From the NCBI GenBank assembly GCA_902785075.1, contig CACZXN010000049.1, forward strand, positions 1-64,000: a DNA stretch of 64,000 nucleotides, in the 5' to 3' direction. Shown here piece by piece: positions 26,456 to 35,787 of this stretch; position 1 is the stretch's first letter, and each line of letters starts with the position of its first letter. The notes under the pieces are model-generated. The model did not search any database. It was not told the origin of the DNA and saw only the letters and a list, made by a program, of their open reading frames with translations. The translations under genes and the position numbers were made by a program. This stretch comes from an uncultured Bacteroidales bacterium. GTDB taxonomy: Bacteria > Bacteroidota > Bacteroidia > Bacteroidales > Bacteroidaceae.

Positions 26456-28746
26456 GCTGATTCCATCACTTTAAGGATAATAACAAAACGGCTTCCGACT
26501 CCGTATTCGCTCACAACCGACAACTTTCCTCCCATCGCTTCGACATAAGTCTTTGAGAGAGCCAATCCAATACCAACACCTGGAATAAAAGTATCTTTCT
26601 TCCAGAACATATCATAAATGAGTGGAAGATCTTCTTCATGGATTCCCACACCGGTATCTTCAACAAACAGCTCTACGTTAGCATTTTCTAGATTATACTC
26701 CCACCCTACAGAGACACTACCTTTCTTCGTAAATTTCAAGGCATTATCGACCAATTGGATAAAAGTGGCCTTCAGTTTTCCTCTATCGGCTTTAACATAT
26801 ACGTCACTACGGCCACTTGCCAAATAGAACGTGAGATCCTGTTTCTCAAATCGAGACTTGTTCTCGGTATATATCTCTTCAATCAAAGCTGCAACATCGA
26901 CCGATTCTTTCTCATAAACCACCTCTTTTGAAACTGCACGTGAGTAGCCATCCATGTCCTCCACAATCTTTTCAAGCAACTCATTATTCGATTCTATGCC
27001 TTGTACAATCTGTTCTTTTTCTGTTTCACTCATCTCATTTCCCATCATCCTAAACACATCACAGAAACCAACTATAGAATTAAGAGGTGTACGTATTTCG
27101 TGGGCCATCGTCCACAAGAATCCTTCGGTCCGTTTGGTTTCGTCTGCAATCTTCTTAATCTGCTGCATTTCGTTAGCATAGTTCACATCGTCATTCACAT
27201 TAAGCAGATAGCCTTCGATATTTAATCCCACAGAATTTTGGTAATTAACTTGATATCGCAAATTCCACCAAGCCATATTCTTCTCTTCGTCCATCGCTGC
27301 CCTGATACGATACGAATGAGTATGCGTACCCGTTTCTGACAATGAGCGGACAATGTCCTCCTTGCATCGGTCCTGATCAGGTCCCATACTGTCCAACACA
27401 CGTTCCATACCTTTTATATTAGAGATATAAAAGTTTCCTGAGGCATCGATTGCCAATTGGTTCATCTCCCTCTCCTCTGACAACATGGCCATTAAATTAC
27501 GGATAGAATCCTTGCGGTTCTTCAGCCAAACCAAAGTGATCACTATGATAAGAAGGAGTATCCACAAGATGTTTCCGACGGTTACAAGACTAAAAAGCAA
27601 AGGGTCGGTCACATCCATAGGAGCATTATCGATGACAAACTCATCTTTGTAATCTCCATATTTCATGCCCAACTTTTCCATCGCAACATAATCCATGTAA
27701 GCATTCGGCACATGCAGGCTCTCCTTCGGCATTGTTTTTCCTTCAACAATGCCAACCGCTAATTTGGCCATATCTTTAGCCATCGAAGGATAACTGGTGA
27801 AGTAACCACAGAGATATGAGCCCTTGCCATCCTTGAACAACTCAGGACAAGTTGTGAATTGGGGACGATAAGTCTTCGATGCAATTGCTTCACACCATAC
27901 ATCTTTCTTGGGGACAAGTACAGGATGTTTCCAGGCATTATGATACATATTGTCAAGCATCTCTTGTCGATTTATTGATGTAGGAGCAATCAACGAATCG
28001 GTCTGAGAACGATCTGCTGACGAAGAATACACTCCTGTATTTTCTTCGTTCCACTCAGAGGAATAGAAATAGATTGACAACGAATCATTACAATGAATAA
28101 CTGGGTCCAATCGGCCATGAACAAATCCTGCGCTGTCAATACGTACTAAATAAGGAGATGAGCTTACCTGATGACAGAACTGAGTATAAATCAACGAGTC
28201 CTCATGATAATTATCTAACTCAACTGTGACAACTCTGCTTCGTGTAAGTCGAGTGATGATATCAAGATTCCGATGTACATTTAACTTGTCATAAATGACA
28301 TAGGAGTTCTTACGTCGGCTAGAGACTGGAACATTTTTAAAATGAATACCACCATACACAATTGGTACATCCTTACACCAAGCAAGTGCAGAATCATTTG
28401 CGGGCAGATGCAACTGCAACATTGTACGATCGCCTTCTGCCAGAATCACCTGTGGCGTCCAAAGTCGCTTCTGAAGTGAATCACGCATTTCCAACAAAAC
28501 CTGATGGCAATCCAATTCCGCTTGATCTTCCAGATTCAGATAATAGTCCACAATGGAAGGTTCGTAACCTAAATCCCTTAATTCTTCAATGATGGCATCA
28601 TCAAATTCATCATAGGTAATTAGATTCTCATCATACTGATGCATTACCAGCACTCGTAGAGGACGACTGGGTTTACAGCCATACAAAAGTCCGACGAGGC
28701 CCAGCAGCACCATCACTTTTTGCAATATGTATAATGTCTTCTTCAA
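26452..28746 (-). CDS. Lipoprotein sensor histidine kinase A2, canonical catalytic set
   Basis: 764 residues. Lipoprotein signal (LLYGCKPS), periplasmic sensor (VLVMHQYDENL, VILAEGDRT, TVELDNYHEDS), YMDYVAMEKLGMKYGDYKDEF, a membrane helix (~387-410), a PAS-like region and a coil. The HisKA box is FLWTMAHEIRTPLNSIVGF with His549, and the ATPase domain has QLVDNALKFT, EDTGVGI and GVGIGLALSK. It is the only member of the operon with both a normal His and a complete ATPase domain. No receiver domain is fused and no response regulator is nearby. The gap to the preceding gene is 29 bp. Confidence 0.9.
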   Translation of the reverse strand: MKKTLYILQKVMVLLGLVGLLYGCKPSRPLRVLVMHQYDENLITYDEFDDAIIEELRDLGYEPSIVDYYLNLEDQAELDCHQVLLEMRDSLQKRLWTPQVILAEGDRTMLQLHLPANDSALAWCKDVPIVYGGIHFKNVPVSSRRKNSYVIYDKLNVHRNLDIITRLTRSRVVTVELDNYHEDSLIYTQFCHQVSSSPYLVRIDSAGFVHGRLDPVIHCNDSLSIYFYSSEWNEENTGVYSSSADRSQTDSLIAPTSINRQEMLDNMYHNAWKHPVLVPKKDVWCEAIASKTYRPQFTTCPELFKDGKGSYLCGYFTSYPSMAKDMAKLAVGIVEGKTMPKESLHVPNAYMDYVAMEKLGMKYGDYKDEFVIDNAPMDVTDPLLFSLVTVGNILWILLLIIVITLVWLKNRKDSIRNLMAMLSEEREMNQLAIDASGNFYISNIKGMERVLDSMGPDQDRCKEDIVRSLSETGTHTHSYRIRAAMDEEKNMAWWNLRYQVNYQNSVGLNIEGYLLNVNDDVNYANEMQQIKKIADETKRTEGFLWTMAHEIRTPLNSIVGFCDVFRMMGNEMSETEKEQIVQGIESNNELLEKIVEDMDGYSRAVSKEVVYEKESVDVAALIEEIYTENKSRFEKQDLTFYLASGRSDVYVKADRGKLKATFIQLVDNALKFTKKGSVSVGWEYNLENANVELFVEDTGVGIHEEDLPLIYDMFWKKDTFIPGVGIGLALSKTYVEAMGGKLSVVSEYGVGSRFVIILKVMESA

Positions 28747-28775
28747 TTTTCCAACCTTTCAATTATTCAAAATTT

Positions 28776-30710
28776 CTATTCATCCTCAGATTCCTCTTCC
28801 GCATCAGACGTGGAAGTTTCAACAATCGGTTGAACCTCAGCAACTAATGCATCAATATTAGTAATCAACTCAGATGCACCATGATGAAGATCCCTATCAT
28901 ATGCATTCTGTTGCTCTTCTGTCAGTTGACCATTTGACGAGATAATGCTTCGGGCACTCTTCAAGACTGTCTGTAATGGTTCTTGCAATATATGTCTGAA
29001 ATTCGTGAGGAATTTTTCTTTCAGTTCCACTTCTTTCGCATCCTTTACGGCATCCAACAATTGCTGTTTCTGGTTCATAACATCATCAGCGCTGGTAATC
29101 AGTCCGTTCAACTCCCAGCGGAAGCTCGCCTCTGTCGTTACATTATATATAAAATCATACCAATGCCAACCAGAGCCTGATTGGAACTCTATCATCAATC
29201 GGATTCGTCTGCGGCCTAAATCGGTACGGAAATTCTTCAATTTATACCATTCTTCCAAATAGTCAGGATGAACATGTTTCTCAAATTCCGCAATTTTCAT
29301 TTTGCGTTTGATGCCATGTTTCTTAGCAAATTCGCTTGTAAACTGAAGTGTATGTTGCGATGCTTTCCAAACTGCCGAGTCAGCATCTGACAAGATATTA
29401 CGGCGGAAATTCAAAGCACCCTGCATTTGATCAGACAATTTCTCACGATAGGCTTTCAAACGTTTGCTGACAATTCGAAGTATGTAAGAACCAACGACAA
29501 ACAATGCAATCAAGAACAGAATGACACCTGCAATCAAATATCTACGGTTTTTAAAGAAGAATGGTGTGTTAACAATATTATACTCTTCACCCCATCCTTC
29601 CACAACGATTTCCTTCAGTCCTGAAAACATGTCCAAATGGCGGTGTTCCTTTTGATTGAATTTACCAATCGCATTATGGTCAATCAAATACTGCTTTGAA
29701 TGCAAAGAAACAGGCATGACATCAGGTTGCTGACCATCATCCAATATTGCTGAAGCATATTGGATTTGCTCAAATACCTGAGTATGTATATCGGTGAAAT
29801 AACCGCCAATAATACGAGGATCATTTGGGTTACTAAACTGCTCACGAATACATGTAAACATCGGCCTTCCGCCACGCGTCTGCAATGTATTGCTATATAC
29901 ATCATACTTGACCTGCAAGAATGTATAGTCCTGTGCATTTTTCATCAGGTCTTTCATGATCCTGATGCTCTTTTCCTTCTTGGATGAATCGACAAACAGC
30001 AAAGGATTCTGGCACGAAACCATCATCACACATGTCTTGTTTTGTATAGCCTCCTGATATTCAGGAGAGCCCAGTTCCAAATGGAAGTCGCTGTTGTCAA
30101 TAAACATCGGATTCTCTTCCAACTGCTCAACAATCAAGTCACGCAGGAAACGGTCGTGCTCATTGTTGTCCAATTCAATGATGATTGTGTGTTCGTCGGT
30201 CAGATTCGTAATCATCTCACAAGCCTTTTCGACATCTATCCCGTCAACAAATCCCGTAAGATTCATATAATCTTGTAGCACAGACACATCAAGTTTATTG
30301 ACACCAGCAAATACAACTGGCAACGATCTGAACACATCATCATGCTTTCCCCTTAACATCCATTCCAGCGCAGGGTCATCATTAATCAGTATAAGTTCAG
30401 GATTCCAAACCTTCAATGAGTCAGCATACGAAGCCCAAAAGTCCTTATCGATGTCATCTGGAGTATGACGGAGCATATCCAAATAAATATGGTGGACGTC
30501 CGCATACATGTTATAGTACAAAAGCGCCTCATCCAAAGCCTCAGAAAACTCTTCTCCATCCTCTCCGTCATCTGACCATGAGTGAAATACCACAATGCTG
30601 TGCATGATACCCACATACTTTCTGTCGTTTTCACATCCTCCGAGGACAACAGCCATCAGCACGACCGCCACAATATTCAACCATCTATTTATTCGTAATA
30701 CTCTCATCAT
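28776..30710 (-). CDS. Lipoprotein sensor kinase-like protein A1, no ATPase domain
   Basis: 644 residues. Lipoprotein signal (VVLGGCEND), sensor (MHSIVVFHSWSDDGEDG, LILINDD, IIIELDN), a reduced form of the shared motif (LIDHNAIGKF, YNIVNTPF), a membrane helix (~395-418) and a PAS-like region (~440-545). It then has a HisKA-like helix pair FLTNFRHILQEPL with His573 in register with the phospho-acceptor, but Ile follows instead of Glu. The protein ends ~70 residues later in an acidic tail (DAEEESEDE), with no HATPase. The ending looks natural: there is no frameshift and the next gene starts 29 bp on. First gene of the operon, behind a TATTTTTG promoter. It may be a phospho-acceptor or a regulatory partner for the other three. 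Confidence 0.82.
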   Translation of the reverse strand: MMRVLRINRWLNIVAVVLMAVVLGGCENDRKYVGIMHSIVVFHSWSDDGEDGEEFSEALDEALLYYNMYADVHHIYLDMLRHTPDDIDKDFWASYADSLKVWNPELILINDDPALEWMLRGKHDDVFRSLPVVFAGVNKLDVSVLQDYMNLTGFVDGIDVEKACEMITNLTDEHTIIIELDNNEHDRFLRDLIVEQLEENPMFIDNSDFHLELGSPEYQEAIQNKTCVMMVSCQNPLLFVDSSKKEKSIRIMKDLMKNAQDYTFLQVKYDVYSNTLQTRGGRPMFTCIREQFSNPNDPRIIGGYFTDIHTQVFEQIQYASAILDDGQQPDVMPVSLHSKQYLIDHNAIGKFNQKEHRHLDMFSGLKEIVVEGWGEEYNIVNTPFFFKNRRYLIAGVILFLIALFVVGSYILRIVSKRLKAYREKLSDQMQGALNFRRNILSDADSAVWKASQHTLQFTSEFAKKHGIKRKMKIAEFEKHVHPDYLEEWYKLKNFRTDLGRRRIRLMIEFQSGSGWHWYDFIYNVTTEASFRWELNGLITSADDVMNQKQQLLDAVKDAKEVELKEKFLTNFRHILQEPLQTVLKSARSIISSNGQLTEEQQNAYDRDLHHGASELITNIDALVAEVQPIVETSTSDAEEESEDE

Positions 30711-30728
30711 AAATTACAGATTCACATG

Positions 30729-30736
30729 CAAAAATA
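30729..30736 (-). promoter_or_regulatory. Bacteroidetes -7 element, kinase operon
   Basis: TATTTTTG on the minus strand, ~18 bp upstream of the first kinase gene. It is the only clear promoter for the four genes. Confidence 0.65.
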
Positions 30737-30811
30737 GTAAAAATATGTGATTCTACAACACTTTTTTACAAAAAAGAATTAGTTTTTGTTTGTTATACTA
30801 TAGAAAAACAC

Positions 30812-30819
30812 TATTTTTG
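30812..30819 (+). promoter_or_regulatory. Bacteroidetes -7 element, helical protein gene
   Basis: TATTTTTG on the plus strand, 53 bp before the ATG. It faces away from the kinase operon promoter. Confidence 0.65.
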
Positions 30820-30872
30820 CATCGGCGTTTATGAGAAACGCACGTATCATTAACCCTTAAAACAAAAGCATT

Positions 30873-31382
30873 ATGAAGAAAATTAGTGAGATTTCAGCCG
30901 ATGTTGAAGCTAAAGATGCAAATGCGCTACAAAGTTCTATCGAAGCATTCAAAGCACGTATCCAAGCTCTGATTAATGCAGGCAACGGTGCTGTAGCACA
31001 AAAGTATTTACAGTCTCTTCAAGATTTTCTGGAGACCAATAAAGAACAGGTTGCAACCATCAGTTCTACTGTTGCAGAGTCTGCTGAAACATCAATTGCC
31101 GACCTCGTTCAGAAGGTTGCAACACTTCCTGTTGATGTAGCAGAGAACGCAACACAAGCTGCAGAAGGTGTAGTCAACGCTGTTACAGACAAGGCAAACG
31201 AAACTGTTGACGCAGCTAAGTCTGCTGCTGAAGCCGCTAAGCAAGACGCTGAGAATAAAGCTAACGAGGCCATTGAGACACAGAAGCAGAAAGCCAATGA
31301 AGCCATTGATGCTCAGAAGCAAAAGGCTAACGATGCTGTCAACAAGGCTGCAGAAGATGTCAAGAAATCTCTCGGACTTTAA
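30873..31382 (+). CDS. Ala/Lys-rich amphipathic helical protein (LEA/apolipoprotein-like)
   Basis: 169 residues, no signal peptide, no Cys, Trp or His. Nearly all of it should be amphipathic helix. Residues ~95-165 are built from 11-residue-like repeats (KANETVDAAKSA, KANEAIETQKQ, KANEAIDAQKQ, KANDAVNKA), as in LEA group 3 and apolipoprotein-like proteins. Such proteins protect membranes or proteins in stress or wrap lipid surfaces; nothing here shows which. It is divergent from the four-kinase operon and has its own promoter and terminator. The function is not known. Confidence 0.75.
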   Translation: MKKISEISADVEAKDANALQSSIEAFKARIQALINAGNGAVAQKYLQSLQDFLETNKEQVATISSTVAESAETSIADLVQKVATLPVDVAENATQAAEGVVNAVTDKANETVDAAKSAAEAAKQDAENKANEAIETQKQKANEAIDAQKQKANDAVNKAAEDVKKSLGL

Positions 31383-31404
31383 TTGTCTTACACAACAAGC
31401 AAAT

Positions 31405-31436
31405 AAGGGGAAAGCCATTCAGCTTCCCCTTTTTTA
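31405..31436 (+). terminator. Rho-independent terminator of the helical protein gene
   Basis: AAGGGGAAAGC pairs with GCTTCCCCTT (one bulge), followed by a T-tract. Confidence 0.8.
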
Positions 31437-31918
31437 TTTATATAAGATGTATATCACATCTTCCCAATTATCAAAGTCAGCTGGTAGCTGCGCATCCAGT
31501 TGTTCAATAAGTTGACCATTACCTCCAACCCACTTGATAAAGGTCCACCCTTGTCAGCGGTACTCTATGTACATGTGGGGAAAATACTGGGTTTGTGGTC
31601 GATTGTTTCATGTAAGTTTTAGTTATTTTCGACCGACAAACCTCGTGCAAGTTGAGTGCAGAGCCAAGCTCGATTGAACTATGCCGAGACGCAGCCGAGG
31701 TTGCAGCCTTTCTGGTTGCAAAGTTACCACATTTCCACGAAACTACCAAACAAAATGTGATTTTTTTCATTGTTTGAAATGGGTGATTTTGGGTGAAAAG
31801 CCAACTTTTTCAGGGGAAAAGTGGCCAAAAACAAGGGTTTATGACATCATCCATTCAATCTTTTTTTTGACGGAGCACCCTCCACAATACCTTGTAGGGC
31901 ACTTTTGCTTTTAAAAAA

Positions 31919-32064
31919 GTAAAATGTAAAAAAAGTAAAACGTAAAAATGAGTTTGGGAGGAAAACAGTGAATTTTATATATAATATATAATTATATATT
32001 ATATATAAAATTTTGACGATTAGTCGGGTATCTGATTTTACGTTTTACTTTTTTTACATTTTAC
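31919..32064. repeat. Nested inverted repeat: 29-bp arms around a 42-bp perfect palindrome
   Basis: The outer arms 31919-31947 and 32036-32064 are perfect reverse complements (29 bp, AT-rich, containing gtaaaacg). Between them, 31971-32012 is a perfect 42-bp palindrome of A and T only. The centres of the two palindromes coincide to within about 1 bp. Confidence 0.95.
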
Positions 32065-32500
32065 ACGTCAAGAAGTGGCAAAAACAAGACTGTCTATTGA
32101 AAAAACATCACCTTTCCAATTTGCTAAGTGTAGATAGCAAAAATAAGAGCAAAACAGGCAAGTGAGTCTGCATTTGCACACTCCTCGAGGCTACACTTGC
32201 ACAATCCCGGGCAGCGCACGTGCACCCTCCCGAGTCTGCAAAAACGAGGCAAAAGCCAAAGCGCTGTAAGTGCGACATATTATAAGGTATTCCGCCCCTA
32301 CAGGGCGATGGGTGGGGTGATTAAAACGAAATAGGGCTTCCGCCCTATCCTACGACATTTCGCCCCTTCAGGGCTGTCTAAAATCATCAAATAAATCAAT
32401 GGTCAATCGTCAAATCGTCAAATCGTAAATAGACTGGCTCCTCCTCCACAAAACAAGCGTTCTTTGACATACTGGCACAACACACACTAGGAGGTTAACG

Positions 32501-32640
32501 AACCCCATAGGGTGACAGAATAATGGATAGGGTGGAAACCCTATCTGAAAGACATATTATAAGGTATTTCGCCCCTCCCTCTATGGAGGGGAGTAGTCAC
32601 TATAAAGCTCCCCCTCTAAGATAGTGGGGGTAAAAAAGGA
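32501..32640 (-). repeat. Dispersed intergenic repeat, reverse copy of the 0.55-0.72 kb element
   Basis: 32501-32555 matches the reverse complement of 668-723 (shared phrases include tctgtcacccta and gtctttc-gatagggt). It is followed by cccctccctctatggagggg and gtagtcac-ataaagctcccc, also found near 345-370 and 565-590. Confidence 0.8.
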
Positions 32641-32779
32641 TCATAGGGTGAGATTGTGTTGTCATGTAAAACAAGGCTCCTTGCCACTATATGCTGCATT
32701 ATTCAGAAGCAAAAACAATAAATTTAACTTTTTTTGCAACTTTTTTGCTTTTTTACTTGCAAATACACTTTTTTCTCAT

Positions 32780-32787
32780 TAAATTTG
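32780..32787 (+). promoter_or_regulatory. Bacteroidetes -7 element, small lipoprotein gene
   Basis: TAAATTTG, 60 bp upstream of the ATG. Confidence 0.65.
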
Positions 32788-32847
32788 CACCCACAGATGT
32801 AACTACAACAAAACAATATAAACATCCTTACTTAATAACAACTGTTT

Positions 32848-33159
32848 ATGAAGACAACAAGACACCTCATTTCATGCTGCGCCACCATAGGGCTGGCATT
32901 GATGCTGACGGCTTGTGGCCCGTCTACTCCTCAGGAAAAAGTAGTTCAGAGTTTCAACGATGCAATCGAACGAGTTGATAACGCCAAGTCGCAGAATTCA
33001 TTGAAAGCTGCGTCTCAGATTCTAATTGGCGATATCAACAAATCACTTAAAGGTCTTGATCCCGTTCAACAGAATCAGATCATGACCTCAAAAGAAGTGG
33101 TTCAAGTCGAGAAGGTATATAACAAAAAGCTAATGGAAAAGCGTAAAACTCTTCGCTAA
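32848..33159 (+). CDS. Small lipoprotein of unknown function
   Basis: 103 residues. Lipoprotein signal ending LMLTACGPS (Cys23). The mature ~80 residues are mostly charged helix (EKVVQSFNDAIERVDNAKS, then MTSKEVVQVEKVYNKKL), probably a short coiled coil on the periplasmic face of a membrane. No catalytic motif is seen. It converges with the AmpG-like gene, 13 bp away. Likely conserved only in Prevotella relatives. Confidence 0.75.
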   Translation: MKTTRHLISCCATIGLALMLTACGPSTPQEKVVQSFNDAIERVDNAKSQNSLKAASQILIGDINKSLKGLDPVQQNQIMTSKEVVQVEKVYNKKLMEKRKTLR

Positions 33160-33172
33160 TTCCATTTTCTTT

Positions 33173-34459
33173 CTATTCTTCATCGTTCACTTTCACTAAG
33201 GCTGTGACGGTAAATGTGACTAGACAGAACGCCATCACGATGAGGAAGAAGGTCTGATAGCCAACATTTTCCGATATGAGTCCAGACACCATACCTGGCA
33301 GCATCACACCGCCCAGGTACTGACCTGCTGTACAAATGGCGAACACAGCCGTACTACGTTCACCTCGCGAGAAGTGAACAAGATAGAGCGTATAGGCAGC
33401 AAATCCAAGTCCGTATCCTAGTTGTTCGATGCAGACACAAGAACCAATTACCCATATATTGTCTGTGAAGACATAACTAAGATAAACATATACAATATCT
33501 GGAAGGGTAATACATAGAACCAATGGCCACAAACATTTTTTCAATCCCCATTTTGAGATGGCCCATCCACCAAGAATACCGCCTAGCAATAGACCTATAA
33601 CGCCCAGTGTCCCATATATTACTCCAAAGTCCACTTTATCCATCTCAAGGCCGCCTTCTGCAATACTACGAGTAAGGAACAACGGAACTATCTTTGTAAG
33701 CAGTCCTTCTGGCAATCGGAATAAAAGAATAAACAGCAAAGCTGTGATAATATGAGGTTTATGACAGAAAACCTTAATGGTGTTCCAGAACTCTATCAAT
33801 TGAGTTTTAATTTCAAACTTGTCATGAAGCGGCTGTTCCACTGGTGGGAGAGCAAAACTATGGAACAGGCCCAACAAAACCATAAATAGTGCCATCACAA
33901 CAAAAACGATAGCCCATGCTATACTATTCTGATAAGAGTCCTTATCACCACCACTTGTCAAAGCAAGTGCTATTACAGCTTGAATGGTTACCATTCCCCC
34001 TTGACCTAGCATCATTCCTATGCGATAAAACGTATTACGTACTCCTACAAAGAGCTCTTGGTCGTGATTATCCAATCCGATGATATAGAACCCATCTGCC
34101 GACACATCATGGGTGGCGCTCGCAAAAGCAATTAACATAAAGAGTGCCAAAGAACACTGCAACCAATATGCTGTAGGGATGGTAAAGGCAACTAGTGCTA
34201 AAGCGATACCCATCACGAACTGCATTGTCAAAATCCACCAACGTTTGGTCTTGAAGTTGTCGATGAAAGGACTCCAAAGAGGCTTGATGACCCAAGGTAA
34301 TCCCAGCCAACCAGTATAGACTGTTATCTGACCGTCACTCAACCCAAAATCCTTAAACATGATAACGGATAGCAGCATGACTGCTGAAAACGGGAGCGAT
34401 TCTCCCAAATAAAGTGTTGGAACCCACGCCCAAGGTTTTACGAAAAAATGCTTCATCAT
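33173..34459 (-). CDS. AmpG-like MFS transporter (muropeptide permease type)
   Basis: 428 residues, about 12 membrane helices, MFS fold of the AmpG/SLC33 type: an N-terminal YLGESLPFSAV, GWLGLPWVIKPLWSP in the helix 2-3 loop, and ATHDVSADGF in helix 4-5, similar to the AmpG ASQDI-D segment. AmpG imports anhydro-muropeptides released by lytic transglycosylases. It is the last gene of a three-gene operon, 23 bp after the SpoIID-like gene, which fits a peptidoglycan-recycling role. Substrate assignment is by family and context. Confidence 0.82.
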   Translation of the reverse strand: MMKHFFVKPWAWVPTLYLGESLPFSAVMLLSVIMFKDFGLSDGQITVYTGWLGLPWVIKPLWSPFIDNFKTKRWWILTMQFVMGIALALVAFTIPTAYWLQCSLALFMLIAFASATHDVSADGFYIIGLDNHDQELFVGVRNTFYRIGMMLGQGGMVTIQAVIALALTSGGDKDSYQNSIAWAIVFVVMALFMVLLGLFHSFALPPVEQPLHDKFEIKTQLIEFWNTIKVFCHKPHIITALLFILLFRLPEGLLTKIVPLFLTRSIAEGGLEMDKVDFGVIYGTLGVIGLLLGGILGGWAISKWGLKKCLWPLVLCITLPDIVYVYLSYVFTDNIWVIGSCVCIEQLGYGLGFAAYTLYLVHFSRGERSTAVFAICTAGQYLGGVMLPGMVSGLISENVGYQTFFLIVMAFCLVTFTVTALVKVNDEE

Positions 34460-34482
34460 ATTTTTTATTTCAAATACTCTAA

Positions 34483-35787
34483 TTATTCATTCAACAATGC
34501 ACTAGCAAGATACGAACCTGGATAATAATGCTGCAATATCTGTTTGTAGTTATATCCTTGTTCGCCCATCACAGCAGCACCTATTTGACAAAGTCCTACT
34601 CCATGTCCCCACCCTGCTCCATGCAAAACAAAACGGTTGTAGTGCTTATCGACCACAAAGGCTGAGGAGAAAAGGTGAGAATGGGATAGCACCCGACGTA
34701 TTTCAAGTTCTTTACCAATAACAAAACTCTTCTTTGTTCCTACAATCTGAAGTCTGTAGATACGTCCCGACTTTCCTCTTGCGAGCGGAATGAGGTCAAG
34801 CACCTCACCTAAATCTTCTTTCAGGTTGTGAGCAACAAGTTGAGTGAGTTCCTCTGCCGTATATTGTACCGCCCATCTATAGAAATCATCAGTTTCTTGA
34901 TCGTAATTATTGAGTATCTGCGACAATATGCGCTTGCTCTGTGCGTTACAGAACGCGTCAGGTGAGGTCAGAATCCATTTCCGGGCATTATCTTCTGTAG
35001 TTAAATCTGGCAAAGAAGACTCGTCTGCTCCGTCATATACTGATTTTAGATAAGGTTTGTCAACATCTTCCCAGCAGGTTGCAAATTCCTCCGATACACC
35101 TCCGCAGCATTTTGAAAAGCGTGCATCACATATCTTGCCTTGATAATACAACACAATGCCTCTAGTGGCCTCGATAGCCTGCTTTACCTGTTCACTGGTT
35201 GCCTTCGTGATACCCTGATAGCGTTGGCAATGATCGTCTGCACACACATCGTATAGTGTATGATCCTCACGATCGTACCATCGCACCAACTCTGTATCGG
35301 TCTTCCGATACGAGAAGAACGCATCACGATCCTCTTGTTCTGCTTTCTTGCGTTTCTCTATCTGTGCCATTAGCCAACTACGTGAAATCACAGCATGAGC
35401 CTTCAAGAACTCAAGTGAGGCAGTTGCTTTCATTTCAGAAGAGATAACACTTTCCAAATAAGCTTCTACTGGTAGGATATTGAGTGCACATAGCTGACCT
35501 TCATCTACGATAAACTGAAGCAATCCCTTGAAAGTCTGAGTTTCTTTTCGTTCCCAATGGAAGTCCTTTCCGATGGTCACTTCGTAGAGTGAAAATGAGG
35601 CATCTTCTGTCTGAGGCTTGAAGGTCAGGCGCTGATAAACATTACCGTTCCAAAGAATACCGCCATCATCGTACTCCACATCTTGAGGACCGTCAACCAT
35701 CTCTCCTTTGGCCGCAAAACTCCCATTCAAAGCCAGGCGTATCTTCTGGGCGTGTACTATACCGACTTTTACCTCAGGTTCCATCAT
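34483..35787 (-). CDS. SpoIID/LytB-domain protein without signal peptide
   Basis: 434 residues from the ATG at 35787, which overlaps the stop of the upstream gene (ATGATGG). The SpoIID domain (~100-425) includes [37 protein letters not shown], with the Glu of SSEM as expected catalytic residue, and [16 protein letters not shown] near the C-terminus. SpoIID is a lytic transglycosylase that needs glycan strands stripped of peptides. No signal peptide or membrane helix precedes the domain, so it should act in the cytoplasm. With AmpG beside it, a role on imported muropeptides or glycans is inferred. Confidence 0.85.
   Translation of the reverse strand: MMEPEVKVGIVHAQKIRLALNGSFAAKGEMVDGPQDVEYDDGGILWNGNVYQRLTFKPQTEDASFSLYEVTIGKDFHWERKETQTFKGLLQFIVDEGQLCALNILPVEAYLESVISSEMKATASLEFLKAHAVISRSWLMAQIEKRKKAEQEDRDAFFSYRKTDTELVRWYDREDHTLYDVCADDHCQRYQGITKATSEQVKQAIEATRGIVLYYQGKICDARFSKCCGGVSEEFATCWEDVDKPYLKSVYDGADESSLPDLTTEDNARKWILTSPDAFCNAQSKRILSQILNNYDQETDDFYRWAVQYTAEELTQLVAHNLKEDLGEVLDLIPLARGKSGRIYRLQIVGTKKSFVIGKELEIRRVLSHSHLFSSAFVVDKHYNRFVLHGAGWGHGVGLCQIGAAVMGEQGYNYKQILQHYYPGSYLASALLNE

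Larger units (their letters stand above)
31383..32779. other. Gene-free 1.4-kb region rich in repeats
   Basis: No coding sequence with family resemblance is seen. It holds a terminator (31405-31436), a nested inverted repeat (31919-32064), C/G mini-palindromes of the form cgcccc-N-ggggcg (32290-32370), a reverse copy of the element at 668-723 (32501-32555) and a further copy of the ctccccctc element near 32594. The short open frames at 31519-31914 lack support. Confidence 0.75.

Noticed and set aside
31519..31914. Short open frames in the 1.4-kb gene-free region
   Set aside because: They lack a promoter in place, have biased composition and overlap repeat DNA.
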